From Corynebacterium minutissimum (GTDB lineage: Bacteria > Actinomycetota > Actinomycetes > Mycobacteriales > Mycobacteriaceae), in the NCBI RefSeq assembly GCF_000805675.1, contig NZ_JSEF01000006.1, positions 124,001 to 188,000 of the forward strand: a stretch of DNA of 64,000 bases, written 5' to 3'. The notes under the pieces are model-generated. The model was not told where the DNA came from and made no database searches. It saw nothing but the letters and a program-made list of their open reading frames with translations. Both the position numbers and the translations under genes were made by a program. Every line of letters begins with the position of its first letter. The stretch's first letter is position 1. Positions 45,637 to 54,399 of the stretch are shown here, one piece after another.

Positions 45637-46968
45637 CTACAAAACGATATTGCCGTGCTTCTTCGGCAGAGTCGGGACAATCTTGCGGTCCAGCAGGCGC
45701 AGACCCTCAATGAGGGAACCGCGGGTGGCTGCTGGGGTAATAACAGAATCGACGAGGCCGCGCTCAGCCGCCTGGTAGGGAGTCAGGTAATCGGCGGCGT
45801 CGACTTCACTTAGCTCCAGCTCAGCGGCCAGCGCGGGGCCGTCGGCTACGGAAATCTCTGCTGTTGGCCACGCATAGGACAGGTCGGCGCCAAGGTCCTT
45901 GGAACCGAATGCGATGTAGCCGGTGCCGTGGGCGCGGCGCACGATGACGCTAATCTTGCCCACGCTGGCGGCGGAGTAGGCATGCACGAGCTTGGCCAAG
46001 GCGGCCTTCTCCACCTCGAGGGCGGGGGAGTCGACGAACTCGATGATGGGGGTGTTGAAGGCATCGCACAGGCGGATAAAACGTGCTGCCTTGGCTGCGG
46101 CCGCGGCATCGAGGGTGTCGCGGTTGGCGATGATGCCCACCGTGCGGCCCTCAATGCGGCCGAAACCGGTGAAAACGCCGCGCACCTGAGAGGTAAGTTC
46201 GAAGACATCCTCGCAGGTCGCGGTGACCACGTCGGCAAGGTCCACCGTGCCATCGTCGGCCACGAGGCTATCGAGCTCTCGGTCAGCATCGCTGATGTTG
46301 GACTCGACCGAACCGGAGACGATGGTGGCCTCGGCACGGGGAGCAGCAGCACGGTTATTGGAGGGCAGGTAGGAGAGCACGCGCTTGGCGACGTCCACCT
46401 CATGCTCGCCCTCCGCCTGCAGGTCACCGTCGGGAGCAATGACGACATCGGAAAGAGCTGCGATAAGCGAGGCATCCTTCGAGTCCGAGTAGACCGCGGT
46501 GACCTGCGGGATGAGGCCGGACGCAGTGGTGGCGCGGGCGAGGATGCGCGCCTGCATGGCGGAAGAAATAATGCCTTCCTGAGCGCGCGGCTTATCACCG
46601 GCGACCAGTGCGACGATCGGCACGCCGGTCTTAATGGCCAAATCATAGAGTTTGGTGACCTTTTCGCCGTAAACCTCGCCCATGGTGCCGTCGAAAAGCG
46701 AGGCGTCCTGAGCATAAGCGCAGACCTTGCGCCCATCGACGGTGCCGAAACCAGTGATGACGCCGTCGGTGTAGGGGCGGTTGTGCTCGCGGCCGAAGTC
46801 GGTGGAGCGGTGGCGTGCTAGCGCGTCAGTCTCCACGAAGGAGCCGGCGTCAAAGAGCGCTTCGATGGCGCTGCGGGCAGCGGGAACCTCTCCCTGCGGC
46901 GCGCGGGACTCGGTGAGCTTGGCGCCCAGGTCCTCGATCTTGCCAGCGGTCGTCTTCAAGTCAGTCAT
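45637..46968 (-). CDS. Divergent, shortened acyl-CoA carboxylase beta-subunit homologue
   Basis: The 443-residue product is clearly related to AccD1 encoded next to it, sharing [77 protein letters not shown] and YQAAERGLVDSVI. It is about 95 residues shorter, and the oxyanion-hole segments are gone: AccD1 has [13 protein letters not shown] where this has SDSKDASLIAAL (about residues 161-172), and the [15 protein letters not shown] region is reduced to DSPALEVEK. It occupies the place of C. glutamicum dtsR2. Transferase activity is unlikely; a structural or regulatory role is inferred. ATG 46968 lies 8 nt after TACACT. A recent pseudogene is unlikely because the frame is intact. Confidence 0.8.
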   Translation of the reverse strand: MTDLKTTAGKIEDLGAKLTESRAPQGEVPAARSAIEALFDAGSFVETDALARHRSTDFGREHNRPYTDGVITGFGTVDGRKVCAYAQDASLFDGTMGEVYGEKVTKLYDLAIKTGVPIVALVAGDKPRAQEGIISSAMQARILARATTASGLIPQVTAVYSDSKDASLIAALSDVVIAPDGDLQAEGEHEVDVAKRVLSYLPSNNRAAAPRAEATIVSGSVESNISDADRELDSLVADDGTVDLADVVTATCEDVFELTSQVRGVFTGFGRIEGRTVGIIANRDTLDAAAAAKAARFIRLCDAFNTPIIEFVDSPALEVEKAALAKLVHAYSAASVGKISVIVRRAHGTGYIAFGSKDLGADLSYAWPTAEISVADGPALAAELELSEVDAADYLTPYQAAERGLVDSVITPAATRGSLIEGLRLLDRKIVPTLPKKHGNIVL

Positions 46969-47016
46969 GAAACACTAGTGTAATACAGCGCAGCCGTGCG
47001 CTTTAAGGCGTGCTGT

Positions 47017-48630
47017 TTACAGCGGAATGTTGCCATGCTTGCGGGATGGGCGCGGGACATTCTTATCGGCAAAGAAGCGCAGATTCTTGGCGATGGTACT
47101 GCGGGTTTCGGAAGGGAGAATGACGGCGTCGATAAGCCCACGCTCCGCTGCCTTATACGGATTGAGCATGTGGTCCTCGTATTCGCGCTCGAAAGACTTG
47201 GTGAGCTCAGCTACGTCGAGGCCCTTCTCGTGGGCGGCCTTGATTTCCTTGCGGTAAATGAAGCCGACGGCGCCGGCGGCACCCATCACCGCAATCTGGG
47301 CAGTGGGCCATGCCAAGTTCACGTCAGCGCCAAGGCCCTTGGAACCCATCACGCAGTAGGCGCCGCCGTAGGCTTTGCGCAGGGTGACGGTGATTTTGGG
47401 AACGGTGGCTTCGGCATAGGCGTAGAGCAGCTTGGCGCCGCGGCGCAGGATGCCGTCGTGTTCCTGATCGGTGCCGGGGAGGAAACCGGGGACGTCGACG
47501 AGCATGATGATAGGAATATTGAAGGCATCGCAGGTCCGCACAAAGCGGGCGGCTTTCTCCGAAGAATCGATGTCGAGGCAGCCGGCAAAGACCTGGGGCT
47601 GGTTGGCCACGAAACCGACGGTGCGGCCCTCGATGCGGCCGAAAGCGGTGACCACGTTATCGGCGCGGTCGGCCTGGATCTCCAGGCAATCGCCGTCATC
47701 GGTGAGAGCCTCGATGACCTCCTTGACGTCATAAGGCTGATTGGGGGAATCCGGGATGATGCTATCCAGCACGAGGTCGTCGACGGTTTCTTCGCCCAGT
47801 TCTTCGTAGGGCTCTGCCGGGGTCAGCTGCCGGTTATTGGAGGGAAGATAGGTCAGCAGATCATGGACCCAGTCCAAGGCTTCTTCATCGCTGGCCGCGG
47901 TGTAGTGCGAGGTGCCAGACTTGTGCATGTGGACGCCCGCGCCTCCGAGTTCTTCCTGGCTGACTTCCTCGCCAGTGACGGTCTTGATGACATCGGGGCC
48001 GGTGACGAACATCTTGGACTTCTTGTCCACCATGACCACGAAGTCCGTGAGGGCAGGGGAGTAGGCATTGCCGCCGGCGCAAGCGCCCATGATGACGGAG
48101 ATCTGCGGGACGACGCCGGAGGCCATGACGTTCTGGTAGAAGGTCTTGGCAATCCAGTCCAGGGAGACAGCACCGTCTTGGATGCGGGCGCCGGCACCCT
48201 CGTAGAGGCCGATAAGCGGGCGGCCGGTGGTGATGGACAGCTCCATGATCTTGATCATCTTCTCGCCATAGACCTCGCCGAGCGCGCCGCCGAAGACGGT
48301 TCCGTCTTGGGAGAAGATGCAGACCTCGCGGCCGTCGATGGTCCCCCAGCCGGTAACAATGCCATCGGTAAGCGGGCGCTTCTTACCCATGCCGAAATCC
48401 GTGGTGCGGTGCACAGCGAGCATGTCTGTCTCCACGAAGGAACCTTCATCGAGGAGGTAGTCCAAACGCTCGCGGGCGGTGAGGCGGCCTTGTGCGTGGA
48501 CCTTTTCGTGAGCTTTCTCGCCCATGGGTTGGGTCGCTGCTTCACGACGCCTCTTCAATTCAGCGATCTTGCCTGCGGTGGTGTCGGCGCTGAGGGAGTC
48601 CAGCTCTGACAAATGTGAGGAAATAGTCAT
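47017..48630 (-). CDS. accD1: Acyl-CoA carboxylase beta subunit (acetyl-CoA carboxylase)
   Basis: The 537-residue carboxyltransferase subunit (DtsR1 type) transfers the carboxyl from biotin on AccBC to acetyl-CoA. Both oxyanion-hole regions are intact: [11 protein letters not shown] with [14 protein letters not shown], and [25 protein letters not shown] with [16 protein letters not shown] at 48630 ([20 protein letters not shown]) is chosen over an upstream frame to 48693. TACACT lies 7 nt upstream, so the mRNA is probably leaderless. The degenerate beta homologue follows 48 bases later and has its own -10 box. Confidence 0.95.
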   Translation of the reverse strand: MTISSHLSELDSLSADTTAGKIAELKRRREAATQPMGEKAHEKVHAQGRLTARERLDYLLDEGSFVETDMLAVHRTTDFGMGKKRPLTDGIVTGWGTIDGREVCIFSQDGTVFGGALGEVYGEKMIKIMELSITTGRPLIGLYEGAGARIQDGAVSLDWIAKTFYQNVMASGVVPQISVIMGACAGGNAYSPALTDFVVMVDKKSKMFVTGPDVIKTVTGEEVSQEELGGAGVHMHKSGTSHYTAASDEEALDWVHDLLTYLPSNNRQLTPAEPYEELGEETVDDLVLDSIIPDSPNQPYDVKEVIEALTDDGDCLEIQADRADNVVTAFGRIEGRTVGFVANQPQVFAGCLDIDSSEKAARFVRTCDAFNIPIIMLVDVPGFLPGTDQEHDGILRRGAKLLYAYAEATVPKITVTLRKAYGGAYCVMGSKGLGADVNLAWPTAQIAVMGAAGAVGFIYRKEIKAAHEKGLDVAELTKSFEREYEDHMLNPYKAAERGLIDAVILPSETRSTIAKNLRFFADKNVPRPSRKHGNIPL

Positions 48631-48822
48631 GTTCGGCAGTGTAGAGAGGTTTTGAATAGGAATGTATAGCGGCGCGTGGGTGATTTCTCTCACAATTCAT
48701 GTTTGTGCAGGTAAACCGTAGTGAAAAATATGAGTAAATCCTCGCGATTGGATGGTTGACGGCATATCTTCACAGTCTAGTGGGCGTGAAATGTGCACTG
48801 TGTGGGGGTGGCCGTATGGGAA

Positions 48823-48849
48823 AACCCCGCCCGTGGTGGGGGCGGGGTT
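48823..48849 (-). terminator. Terminator of the small gene upstream of accD1
   Basis: AACCCCGCCC and GGGCGGGGTT form a perfect 10-bp stem; on the minus strand TTTTCCC follows. It lies 12 bases after the stop of the 83-residue gene. Confidence 0.85.
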
Positions 48850-48861
48850 ATGTGAAGGGGG

Positions 48862-49113
48862 CTAGGCGAGCCAGCCGAAGCTATGGAGGAAGAGTTCCAC
48901 CTCGGCAAGGTCACCTTCGCTAGGGAAGTTGCCCGTGAGGACGGCGTAAGACTCTTCGATGTCGTTGCGGGTGGCTGGGATGAGGTCGTGCTTGAGCAGG
49001 TCCTCGGCGATGTGTGTTACCAGGGGTGCTGGCTGCACGGGGTCGAGGTTGATTCTGGTGGCGCTTTTGACGGTGTTGGTAATGGCGGAAAGGAATCCGT
49101 TCAGGGTATTCAT
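48862..49113 (-). CDS. Small hypothetical protein
   Basis: An 83-residue protein starting MNTLNGFLSAITNTVKSATR, with an amphipathic N-terminal segment and an acidic C-terminal half (NFPSEGDLAEVELFLHSFGW). No signal peptide or known family. ATG 49113 has AGAGGTGGG upstream. A strong terminator follows and an AT-rich promoter with a hairpin in the leader precedes it, so it is a real, regulated single gene. A relationship to small corynebacterial channel proteins was considered, but there is no sequence support. Confidence 0.65.
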   Translation of the reverse strand: MNTLNGFLSAITNTVKSATRINLDPVQPAPLVTHIAEDLLKHDLIPATRNDIEESYAVLTGNFPSEGDLAEVELFLHSFGWLA

Positions 49114-49141
49114 TTTCCCACCTCTCTATTCTCTTGTAGTG

Positions 49142-49163
49142 ATGATGCGACCGTGCGCATCAT
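49142..49163. promoter_or_regulatory. Hairpin in the leader of the 83-residue gene
   Basis: ATGATGCG and CGCATCAT form perfect arms with a 6-nt spacer, between the start at 49113 and the AT-rich TATAGCTATA palindrome (49180-49189) that probably contains the -10 box. It could be an operator or an RNA hairpin. Confidence 0.5.
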
Positions 49164-49274
49164 TGGGTGGAACCAACTATATAGCTATAGAGGGGAAAAG
49201 TCCGCATTTTGTTCACCCTGAGTTAACTTTTGGGTAACCTGACGTGCGGGGTGAGGTAGGGCACAGTTCTCGTT

Positions 49275-50777
49275 TTAGACCTCGACCGGAAGCCAGGCAT
49301 AGCCAAAGGGGCCCAGCTCTACGGGGCCCAGGTCCACTGCTTCGTCGGTGAAGTTATGCAGGCAGAGCAAGCCCCCGCGTTGGAACCCCAGCACGCCCTT
49401 GTGACCAGTCTCCACGGCCTCGAAAGGTGCGGTGCCCAACTCTGGGTGCGCCTTGCGCTGCTGGATGAGTCCGCGCAGGCGGTGAAGAAGTGAGCCCTCA
49501 TCCTCAAGCTGTTCCGCCACGGACACGCCTACTCCACCCACAATCGGACGACGTGGACGGGAGGAGGAAGTAAAACCAGCGCCGTCGCCAGGTTCCCACT
49601 GCATTGGAGTACGCACGGCGTCACGGTCCGGAAGCTCCGAGGCATCATTCATGCCAATCTCATCGCCGTAATACAGGAAAGGCGCACCCGGCAGCGTCAT
49701 GAGCAAGGAGTAGAAGAGCTCAATCTTGCGGTAATCATTGCCCAACAGGGGTGCCAAGCGTCGCGCGATGCCCACGTGGGCACGCATCTGATCGTCTGGC
49801 AAGTAGTGCTCGTACATGACGGCGCGTTGATCCTCGTCGACCATCTCCAGTGTCAGCTCATCATGGTTGCGCAGGAAGGTTCCCCACTGGCAGCCCTGGG
49901 GAAGCTCGGGAAGTTCCGCCATGATGTCGTAGACCGGCGTGGCGTCGCCCAGCGCGAGCGCCTGATACAACCGTGGCATGACCGGGAAGTTGAACACCAT
50001 GTGGAAGCGATTGCCCGTGCCGTAGAACTCCATGGTGTCTTCCGGGGGCTGATTCGCCTCGGCGAGGATAACAGCCTCTGGGTAGTTCTCTTCCAGGAAA
50101 GCACGGATCTTCTCCACGAAGTCCACGGTCTCCGGGAGGGACTCGCCGCCGAGGCCATCGCGTTCATAGAGATATGCAATCGCATCGAGCCGGAAAGCAT
50201 CCACGCCTTTGTCCAGCCAGAAGGAGAGGATCTTAAAGATTTCCTCGTGGACCTTCGGGTTGTCGTAGTTCAAGTCTGGCTGGTGCGAGTAGAAACGGTG
50301 GAAGTAGTACTGCTTGCGCTCCGGGTCCCATGCCCAGTTCGAGGTTTCCGTATCGGTAAAGATGATGCGGATCTCCGGGTAGCGCAGCGGATCATCGCCC
50401 CACACGTAGTAGTCGCCATAGGGGCCTTCCGGATCGGTGCGCGAGGCCTGGAACCACGGGTGATCCGTTGAGGTGTGGTTGAAAGCCAGGTCCGTCATGA
50501 GGCGCATGCCGCGGGCGTGAAGCTCGGCAACGAGCTCGTCAAAGTCCTCCATGGTGCCGTAATCCGGGTGGATGGAGTAGTAGTCAGCGATGTCATAGCC
50601 ATCATCGCGCAACGGGGAGGCATAGAACGGGGAGAGCCACAGGCAGTCCACACCGAGCCACTTGAGGTAATCCAGTTTTTCAATAACTCCGCGCAGCGTG
50701 CCAACGCCTTCGCCGCGGGTGTCCTTGTACGAGCCCACGAGGGCCTGGTAGAAAATGGCGTTATCGTGCCAGGTCAT
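49275..50777 (-). CDS. treS: Trehalose synthase-like GH13 enzyme (maltose alpha-D-glucosyltransferase)
   Basis: The 500-residue product interconverts trehalose and maltose in the TreS family. Diagnostic segments are WLSPFYASPLRDDGYDIADYY, RLMTDLAFNHTSTDHPWF, DAFRLDAIAYLYERDG (nucleophile Asp), VILAEANQPPEDTMEFYG (acid/base Glu) and GTFLRNHDELTLEMV (transition-state Asp). The YGDYYVWGDDPLRYPE and FYSHQPDLNYDNP blocks are typical of TreS rather than other glucosidases. It is somewhat shorter than the usual 570-600 residues at the C-terminal end. As last gene of the trehalose ABC operon (overlap of 4 bases with the small gene), it would convert imported trehalose to maltose. Confidence 0.85.
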   Translation of the reverse strand: MTWHDNAIFYQALVGSYKDTRGEGVGTLRGVIEKLDYLKWLGVDCLWLSPFYASPLRDDGYDIADYYSIHPDYGTMEDFDELVAELHARGMRLMTDLAFNHTSTDHPWFQASRTDPEGPYGDYYVWGDDPLRYPEIRIIFTDTETSNWAWDPERKQYYFHRFYSHQPDLNYDNPKVHEEIFKILSFWLDKGVDAFRLDAIAYLYERDGLGGESLPETVDFVEKIRAFLEENYPEAVILAEANQPPEDTMEFYGTGNRFHMVFNFPVMPRLYQALALGDATPVYDIMAELPELPQGCQWGTFLRNHDELTLEMVDEDQRAVMYEHYLPDDQMRAHVGIARRLAPLLGNDYRKIELFYSLLMTLPGAPFLYYGDEIGMNDASELPDRDAVRTPMQWEPGDGAGFTSSSRPRRPIVGGVGVSVAEQLEDEGSLLHRLRGLIQQRKAHPELGTAPFEAVETGHKGVLGFQRGGLLCLHNFTDEAVDLGPVELGPFGYAWLPVEV

Positions 50778-50959
50778 CGGAGATCCTTCCGTTTAGCCCG
50801 CCACAGCAGATACTCCGCTAGGCACAGTGCGCCCGCGAGGAGTCCCGGCCAGATGGCGGGGGAGGGCTGAAAAAGATTAAGAACCGCCTGCAGGAGCGCT
50901 AGGGCGGCGAAGAAACCGACGAAGCCTAGCGCAGTATCCCACAGCAGTGCGCGCCGCAT
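50774..50959 (-). CDS. Small membrane protein within the trehalose transport operon
   Basis: A 61-residue protein with two hydrophobic helices (LLWDTALGFVGFFAALALLQAVLNLF and IWPGLLAGALCLAEYLLW) and a basic tail. It overlaps treS by 4 bases and touches the permease stop at 50959, so it is translated as part of the operon. The C. glutamicum tus cluster also contains a small membrane gene, which suggests a conserved accessory role, still unknown. Confidence 0.72.
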   Translation of the reverse strand: MRRALLWDTALGFVGFFAALALLQAVLNLFQPSPAIWPGLLAGALCLAEYLLWRAKRKDLR

Positions 50960-51780
50960 TACGCCTTGACACCTCCGGCGGTGAGGCCGGCAACGATACG
51001 GTGCTGGAAAATGAGCACCATAATGATGAGCGGAATCGTCACCAGCGCGCCGGCTGCCATCGTGGCGGCGTAGGGGTACTCGAAGGCCGAGGGGCCAGAG
51101 AAGCGCGCGATGGCCACGGTCACCGGCTCGGTACCGGTGGTGGATAGCTGCTTGGCCAGCATGAACTCATTCCAGGTCGTGATGAAGGCGATGATGGCGG
51201 TGGTAAACAGTGCCGGTGCGGCCAAGGGGAGGAGCACGAGGCGGAAGGCCTGGCTTCGCGACGCCCCATCGACCCTCGCCGCTTCCTCTAACTCCCACGG
51301 CAGCTGGCGGAAGAAACTCAGCAAGGTGTAGACGGTGAGCGGCAGCGCAAAGGAGATGTTCGGAATGATCATCGCGCGGTAGGTGCCAATCCACTCAAGG
51401 TTGCCAAAAAGCTGGAAAAGCGGGGTAACGAGCGCGATGGCGGGGAACATCGAGGCCGCCAGGATGATGCCCGTGACGATTCCCTTGCCAGGGAAGTCAT
51501 AGCGGGCCAGCGCATAAGCGGTAAACACGCCGATGAGTACGGCCACTGCGGTCGTGGCCAGGGAGATGATCAGGGAGTTGCCCAACGCATTGAGGAAGTC
51601 GTTGCCCTTATCCGTGGCCAGAGCGTCACGGAAGTTGTCCAGGGTTACGTGCGTAGGCCACGGGGTGGTGTCAAAGGTATGGGCTTTATCGCGAAGTGCT
51701 GTGACAACCATCCAGTAGAAGGGGGCTAGGCCCCAGAACATGATGAAGAGGATACCGAGGTAGTGGCCGAACTTTTTCAT
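50959..51780 (-). CDS. Trehalose ABC transporter permease (SugB/TusG type)
   Basis: A 273-residue inner-membrane permease of the MalG family with six helices. The EAA loop that contacts the ATPase is LEEAARVDGASRSQAFRLVLLP (about residue 170). It would form the channel with the second permease (51777-52769). The start codon overlaps the stop of that permease by 4 bases, giving tight stoichiometric coupling. Within the EAA loop region a GGGGCGTCGCGAAGC stretch (51270-51249) matches a motif seen elsewhere in the window. Confidence 0.9.
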   Translation of the reverse strand: MKKFGHYLGILFIMFWGLAPFYWMVVTALRDKAHTFDTTPWPTHVTLDNFRDALATDKGNDFLNALGNSLIISLATTAVAVLIGVFTAYALARYDFPGKGIVTGIILAASMFPAIALVTPLFQLFGNLEWIGTYRAMIIPNISFALPLTVYTLLSFFRQLPWELEEAARVDGASRSQAFRLVLLPLAAPALFTTAIIAFITTWNEFMLAKQLSTTGTEPVTVAIARFSGPSAFEYPYAATMAAGALVTIPLIIMVLIFQHRIVAGLTAGGVKA

Positions 51781-52769
51781 GCTGCGGGCTCCTTATCCTT
51801 CTTGGTGCGTTTGTCACGTGCCACACCGCCGACGTCCGCGCCCAAGAAGCGCACGAGGATGAAGGCCACGGTGAAGATGAGCAGGAAGATTAGCGTGGAC
51901 AGTGCGGAGGCGGAGTTGAAGTTTCCTTGGCGCATGTCTTCGACCACCAGCTGGGAAATCGTGGCAGTGGGCGAGTTGGAGGACGCCGAGATCATGATGA
52001 CCGGCAGGTCGTACATACGCAGTGCATCGAGCGTGCGGAAGAGAATAGCCACCATGAGTGCCGGCTTCACGAGTGGCAGGGTGATGGTGAAGAAGGTTTG
52101 GATACGGGAGGCACCGTCGACGCGGGCGGCGTCGTACACATCGCGTGGAATCATCTGCAGGCCGGCCAAGATAAGCAGGGCCATAAATGGTGCGGTCTTC
52201 CACACGTCTGCGATGATGACCGCAAGGCGCGCGTAAAACGGGTCCGTGGTCCACGCGATGCGCTCACCGATGAGCGAGTTGATAATGCCATCCGGAGCGA
52301 ACATAAACTGCCACAGCTTTGCCGTAACTGCCGTCGGAATAGCCCACGGAATGAGCACCGCAGCACGAACGAGGCCACGGCCGCGATACTCGCCATTCAT
52401 TACCAGCGCCATGAACATGCCGAGGATGGTTTCCAGAGCCACGGTCACGACGGTGAAGAAAAGCGTAATCTTCACCGCCGGCCAGAAGTCCGTCGCAATA
52501 ACGCCATCGGGACACGTGGCGGCCTGGCCCGTAGCGGACATGCACCTGTTGGTAATCCAGTAGAGGTAGTTCTCTAGGCCCGCAAAAGAGCCTTCCTCGA
52601 ATACGCCCGTGGTGGGGTTGAGCCGCTTATTGCCTTGGAAGGACAACATGACAGCTCGCACGATGGGGTAGCCAATCACCACGGCCAGTGCAATGAGCGC
52701 TGGCGCGATGAGGCCGGCTGCCTGCAGATACTGCTTGCGCGAATCCGCAGTACGCGTTCTACCAGCCAT
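51777..52769 (-). CDS. Trehalose ABC transporter permease (SugA/TusF type)
   Basis: A 330-residue permease of the MalF class. It begins with a hydrophilic start then helix LIAPALIALAVVIGYPIVRAVML. The external loop contains a Cys pair (CMSATGQAATC). The EAA motif is YDAARVDGASRIQTFFTITLP (about residue 208). ATG 52769 has AGGCAGG-type upstream signal (GAAAGGCAGGCACCGC). It is separated from the binding-protein gene by 211 bases including a large stem-loop, a common device to lower permease expression relative to the binding protein. Confidence 0.9.
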   Translation of the reverse strand: MAGRTRTADSRKQYLQAAGLIAPALIALAVVIGYPIVRAVMLSFQGNKRLNPTTGVFEEGSFAGLENYLYWITNRCMSATGQAATCPDGVIATDFWPAVKITLFFTVVTVALETILGMFMALVMNGEYRGRGLVRAAVLIPWAIPTAVTAKLWQFMFAPDGIINSLIGERIAWTTDPFYARLAVIIADVWKTAPFMALLILAGLQMIPRDVYDAARVDGASRIQTFFTITLPLVKPALMVAILFRTLDALRMYDLPVIMISASSNSPTATISQLVVEDMRQGNFNSASALSTLIFLLIFTVAFILVRFLGADVGGVARDKRTKKDKEPAA

Positions 52770-52926
52770 GCGGTGCCTGCCTTTCTACAGTATGAAAGTT
52801 GTAGGGGGGTGAAAGTTGTCAGGATATTAGAGGACAGTTGTGAAAATCATAGCGGGTGCTCCGGGCATCGGTGTTATGCACGCAGTAGCCGCTACTTTGT
52901 AGCTCGGGTTGGCCAAGATCAACGAA

Positions 52927-52964
52927 GGGGCGCGGGCAAGTCTCAGTGGACTTACTCGCGCCCC
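52927..52964 (-). terminator. Long stem-loop between the binding protein and permease genes
   Basis: GGGGCGCGGGCAAGTC pairs with GACTTACTCGCGCCCC over 16 positions with one mismatch and one G-U. The T tract on the minus strand is weak (TTCGTT), so it likely attenuates transcription or protects the upstream message rather than ending all transcripts. Confidence 0.7.
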
Positions 52965-52980
52965 ATACTCGCGGGGAGGA

Positions 52981-54267
52981 TTAACCCTGCGACGCTGCCT
53001 CGATGGCTGCCTTCATGTCCTTCGTAGCGTCATCGACGGACTTGCCAGCGGTCAGCGCTGCGTAGGCGTTATCCTGCACGGCCTTGGAGATGGCGGTGTA
53101 GAACGGGGAAACCGGACGCGGTGCGGCGTTCTCCAGGGACTCCTTCAGGGCCGGGAGGTACGGGAACTCCTCAACTAGGGACTCATCGTCGTAGATGGAA
53201 GCCAAGACCGGCGGGAAGGACGCCTCAGCGAAGGACTTCTGGTTCTCTTCGTTGATGATGAACTTGATGAAGTCCAAGGCAGTGGCCTTGTTTTCCGAGT
53301 TGATGTTGATGCCGTTGTTGTAGCCACCCAAGGTGGACACACCGACGCCGTCCTTGCCCACCAGCGGCTGAACCTCGAACTTGATGCCCTTGTCCTCAGC
53401 GTTGGTGTACATGTACGGCCAGTTAATAGCGAAGGCGGTCTTGCCCTCGGTGAAGGCGAGGTTGGTCTCCTCCTCCGTTGCGGCGGTGGAGTCCTTGGAG
53501 ATGGTGCCGTCCTCGTAGGCGTCGACAAGCGCCTGGAGGCCCTCCTTGGCCTCGTCCGAATCAACGGTGACATTGCCTTGGTCATCCAAGACGGAGCCGC
53601 CCCAGCCCTCAATGAAACCTGCGGTGTTTACAGTCAGGCCCTCGTACTGCTTAAGCTGCGTGGTCAGGCAGGAGGTGTCGTCTTTGAGCGCCTCACATGC
53701 GGAAGCGATGTCCTCGAACTTCTCCGGAGCCTTGTCCGCCAACTCAGTGTTGCGGAAGAGCAGCTGTCCGTTGGTGTTCTGCGGCAGCGCATAAAGGGTG
53801 TCGTTGTAGGTGGCGGACTCGACGGTGGGCTCCAGCAGGTCGGAGGTGTCCACCTCGAGGTCACCGGTCAGCGGCGCCAGCCACTGGTTAGCGGCAAAGT
53901 CAGCGGTCCACACCACATCGAGCGCCATGACATCGTAGTCAGAGTTGCCTGCCTGCAGGGACTGCACCAGGGTCTCACGCTGAGCGTCGGCCTCGCCAGC
54001 GAGCTCCTTAAGCTCGACCTTCTCGTCCGGGTGCTCGGCGTTCCACGCTTCGATAATGGGGGTGATCTTGTCGGTATCGTTCTTGCCCATGGCAAAGGTG
54101 ATGGGCCCGCGGCCGTCCGTGTCCTTGGTGGCGGCGTCCGAGCCAGCGTCGGAGGAGGAGTCATCGCTGGACGAGCATCCGGCCAAGGTCAGCGCGAGTG
54201 CAGCTGTGGTGGCAATGACACCGCGACGAACCGTACACAGGGAGCTGGGAAGAAACGGCTTCTTCAT
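52981..54267 (-). CDS. Trehalose ABC transporter substrate-binding lipoprotein (TusE/LpqY type)
   Basis: A 428-residue extracytoplasmic sugar-binding protein. The lipoprotein signal ends in LALTLAGCSS, so the mature protein would be anchored by the lipidated Cys. The body is a family 1 solute-binding protein: ITPIIEAWNAEHPDEKVELKE at the start and AFAINWPYMYTNAEDKG and LGGYNNGININSENK later. ATG 54267 with GAAAGG is chosen over the upstream frame. It follows the ATPase gene after a gap with a hairpin, consistent with the TusK-TusE-TusF-TusG order known in C. glutamicum. Confidence 0.9.
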   Translation of the reverse strand: MKKPFLPSSLCTVRRGVIATTAALALTLAGCSSSDDSSSDAGSDAATKDTDGRGPITFAMGKNDTDKITPIIEAWNAEHPDEKVELKELAGEADAQRETLVQSLQAGNSDYDVMALDVVWTADFAANQWLAPLTGDLEVDTSDLLEPTVESATYNDTLYALPQNTNGQLLFRNTELADKAPEKFEDIASACEALKDDTSCLTTQLKQYEGLTVNTAGFIEGWGGSVLDDQGNVTVDSDEAKEGLQALVDAYEDGTISKDSTAATEEETNLAFTEGKTAFAINWPYMYTNAEDKGIKFEVQPLVGKDGVGVSTLGGYNNGININSENKATALDFIKFIINEENQKSFAEASFPPVLASIYDDESLVEEFPYLPALKESLENAAPRPVSPFYTAISKAVQDNAYAALTAGKSVDDATKDMKAAIEAASQG

Positions 54268-54360
54268 GGAATATTCACCTTTCGGAAAACTTCTGGTGAC
54301 TTCAAAATAAGGGATCAGGTCCACAGTGCATGTGGTTTTGGCGTTAATCTCACTAGAAAC

Positions 54361-54378
54361 GGGGGTGAAACTACCCCC
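54361..54378 (-). terminator. Hairpin after the trehalose ATPase gene
   Basis: GGGGGT and ACCCCC form a short stem with a 6-nt loop; on the minus strand it is followed by GTTTC. It lies 22 bases after the ATPase stop and could be a weak terminator between the ATPase and binding-protein genes. Confidence 0.5.
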
Positions 54379-54399
54379 TATTAGCCGTGGATGCGCTCG

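Noticed and set aside
46996-48609. Open frame (537 codons) on the plus strand across accD1
   Set aside because: Shadow of accD1; the conserved carboxyltransferase reading on the minus strand explains the sequence.
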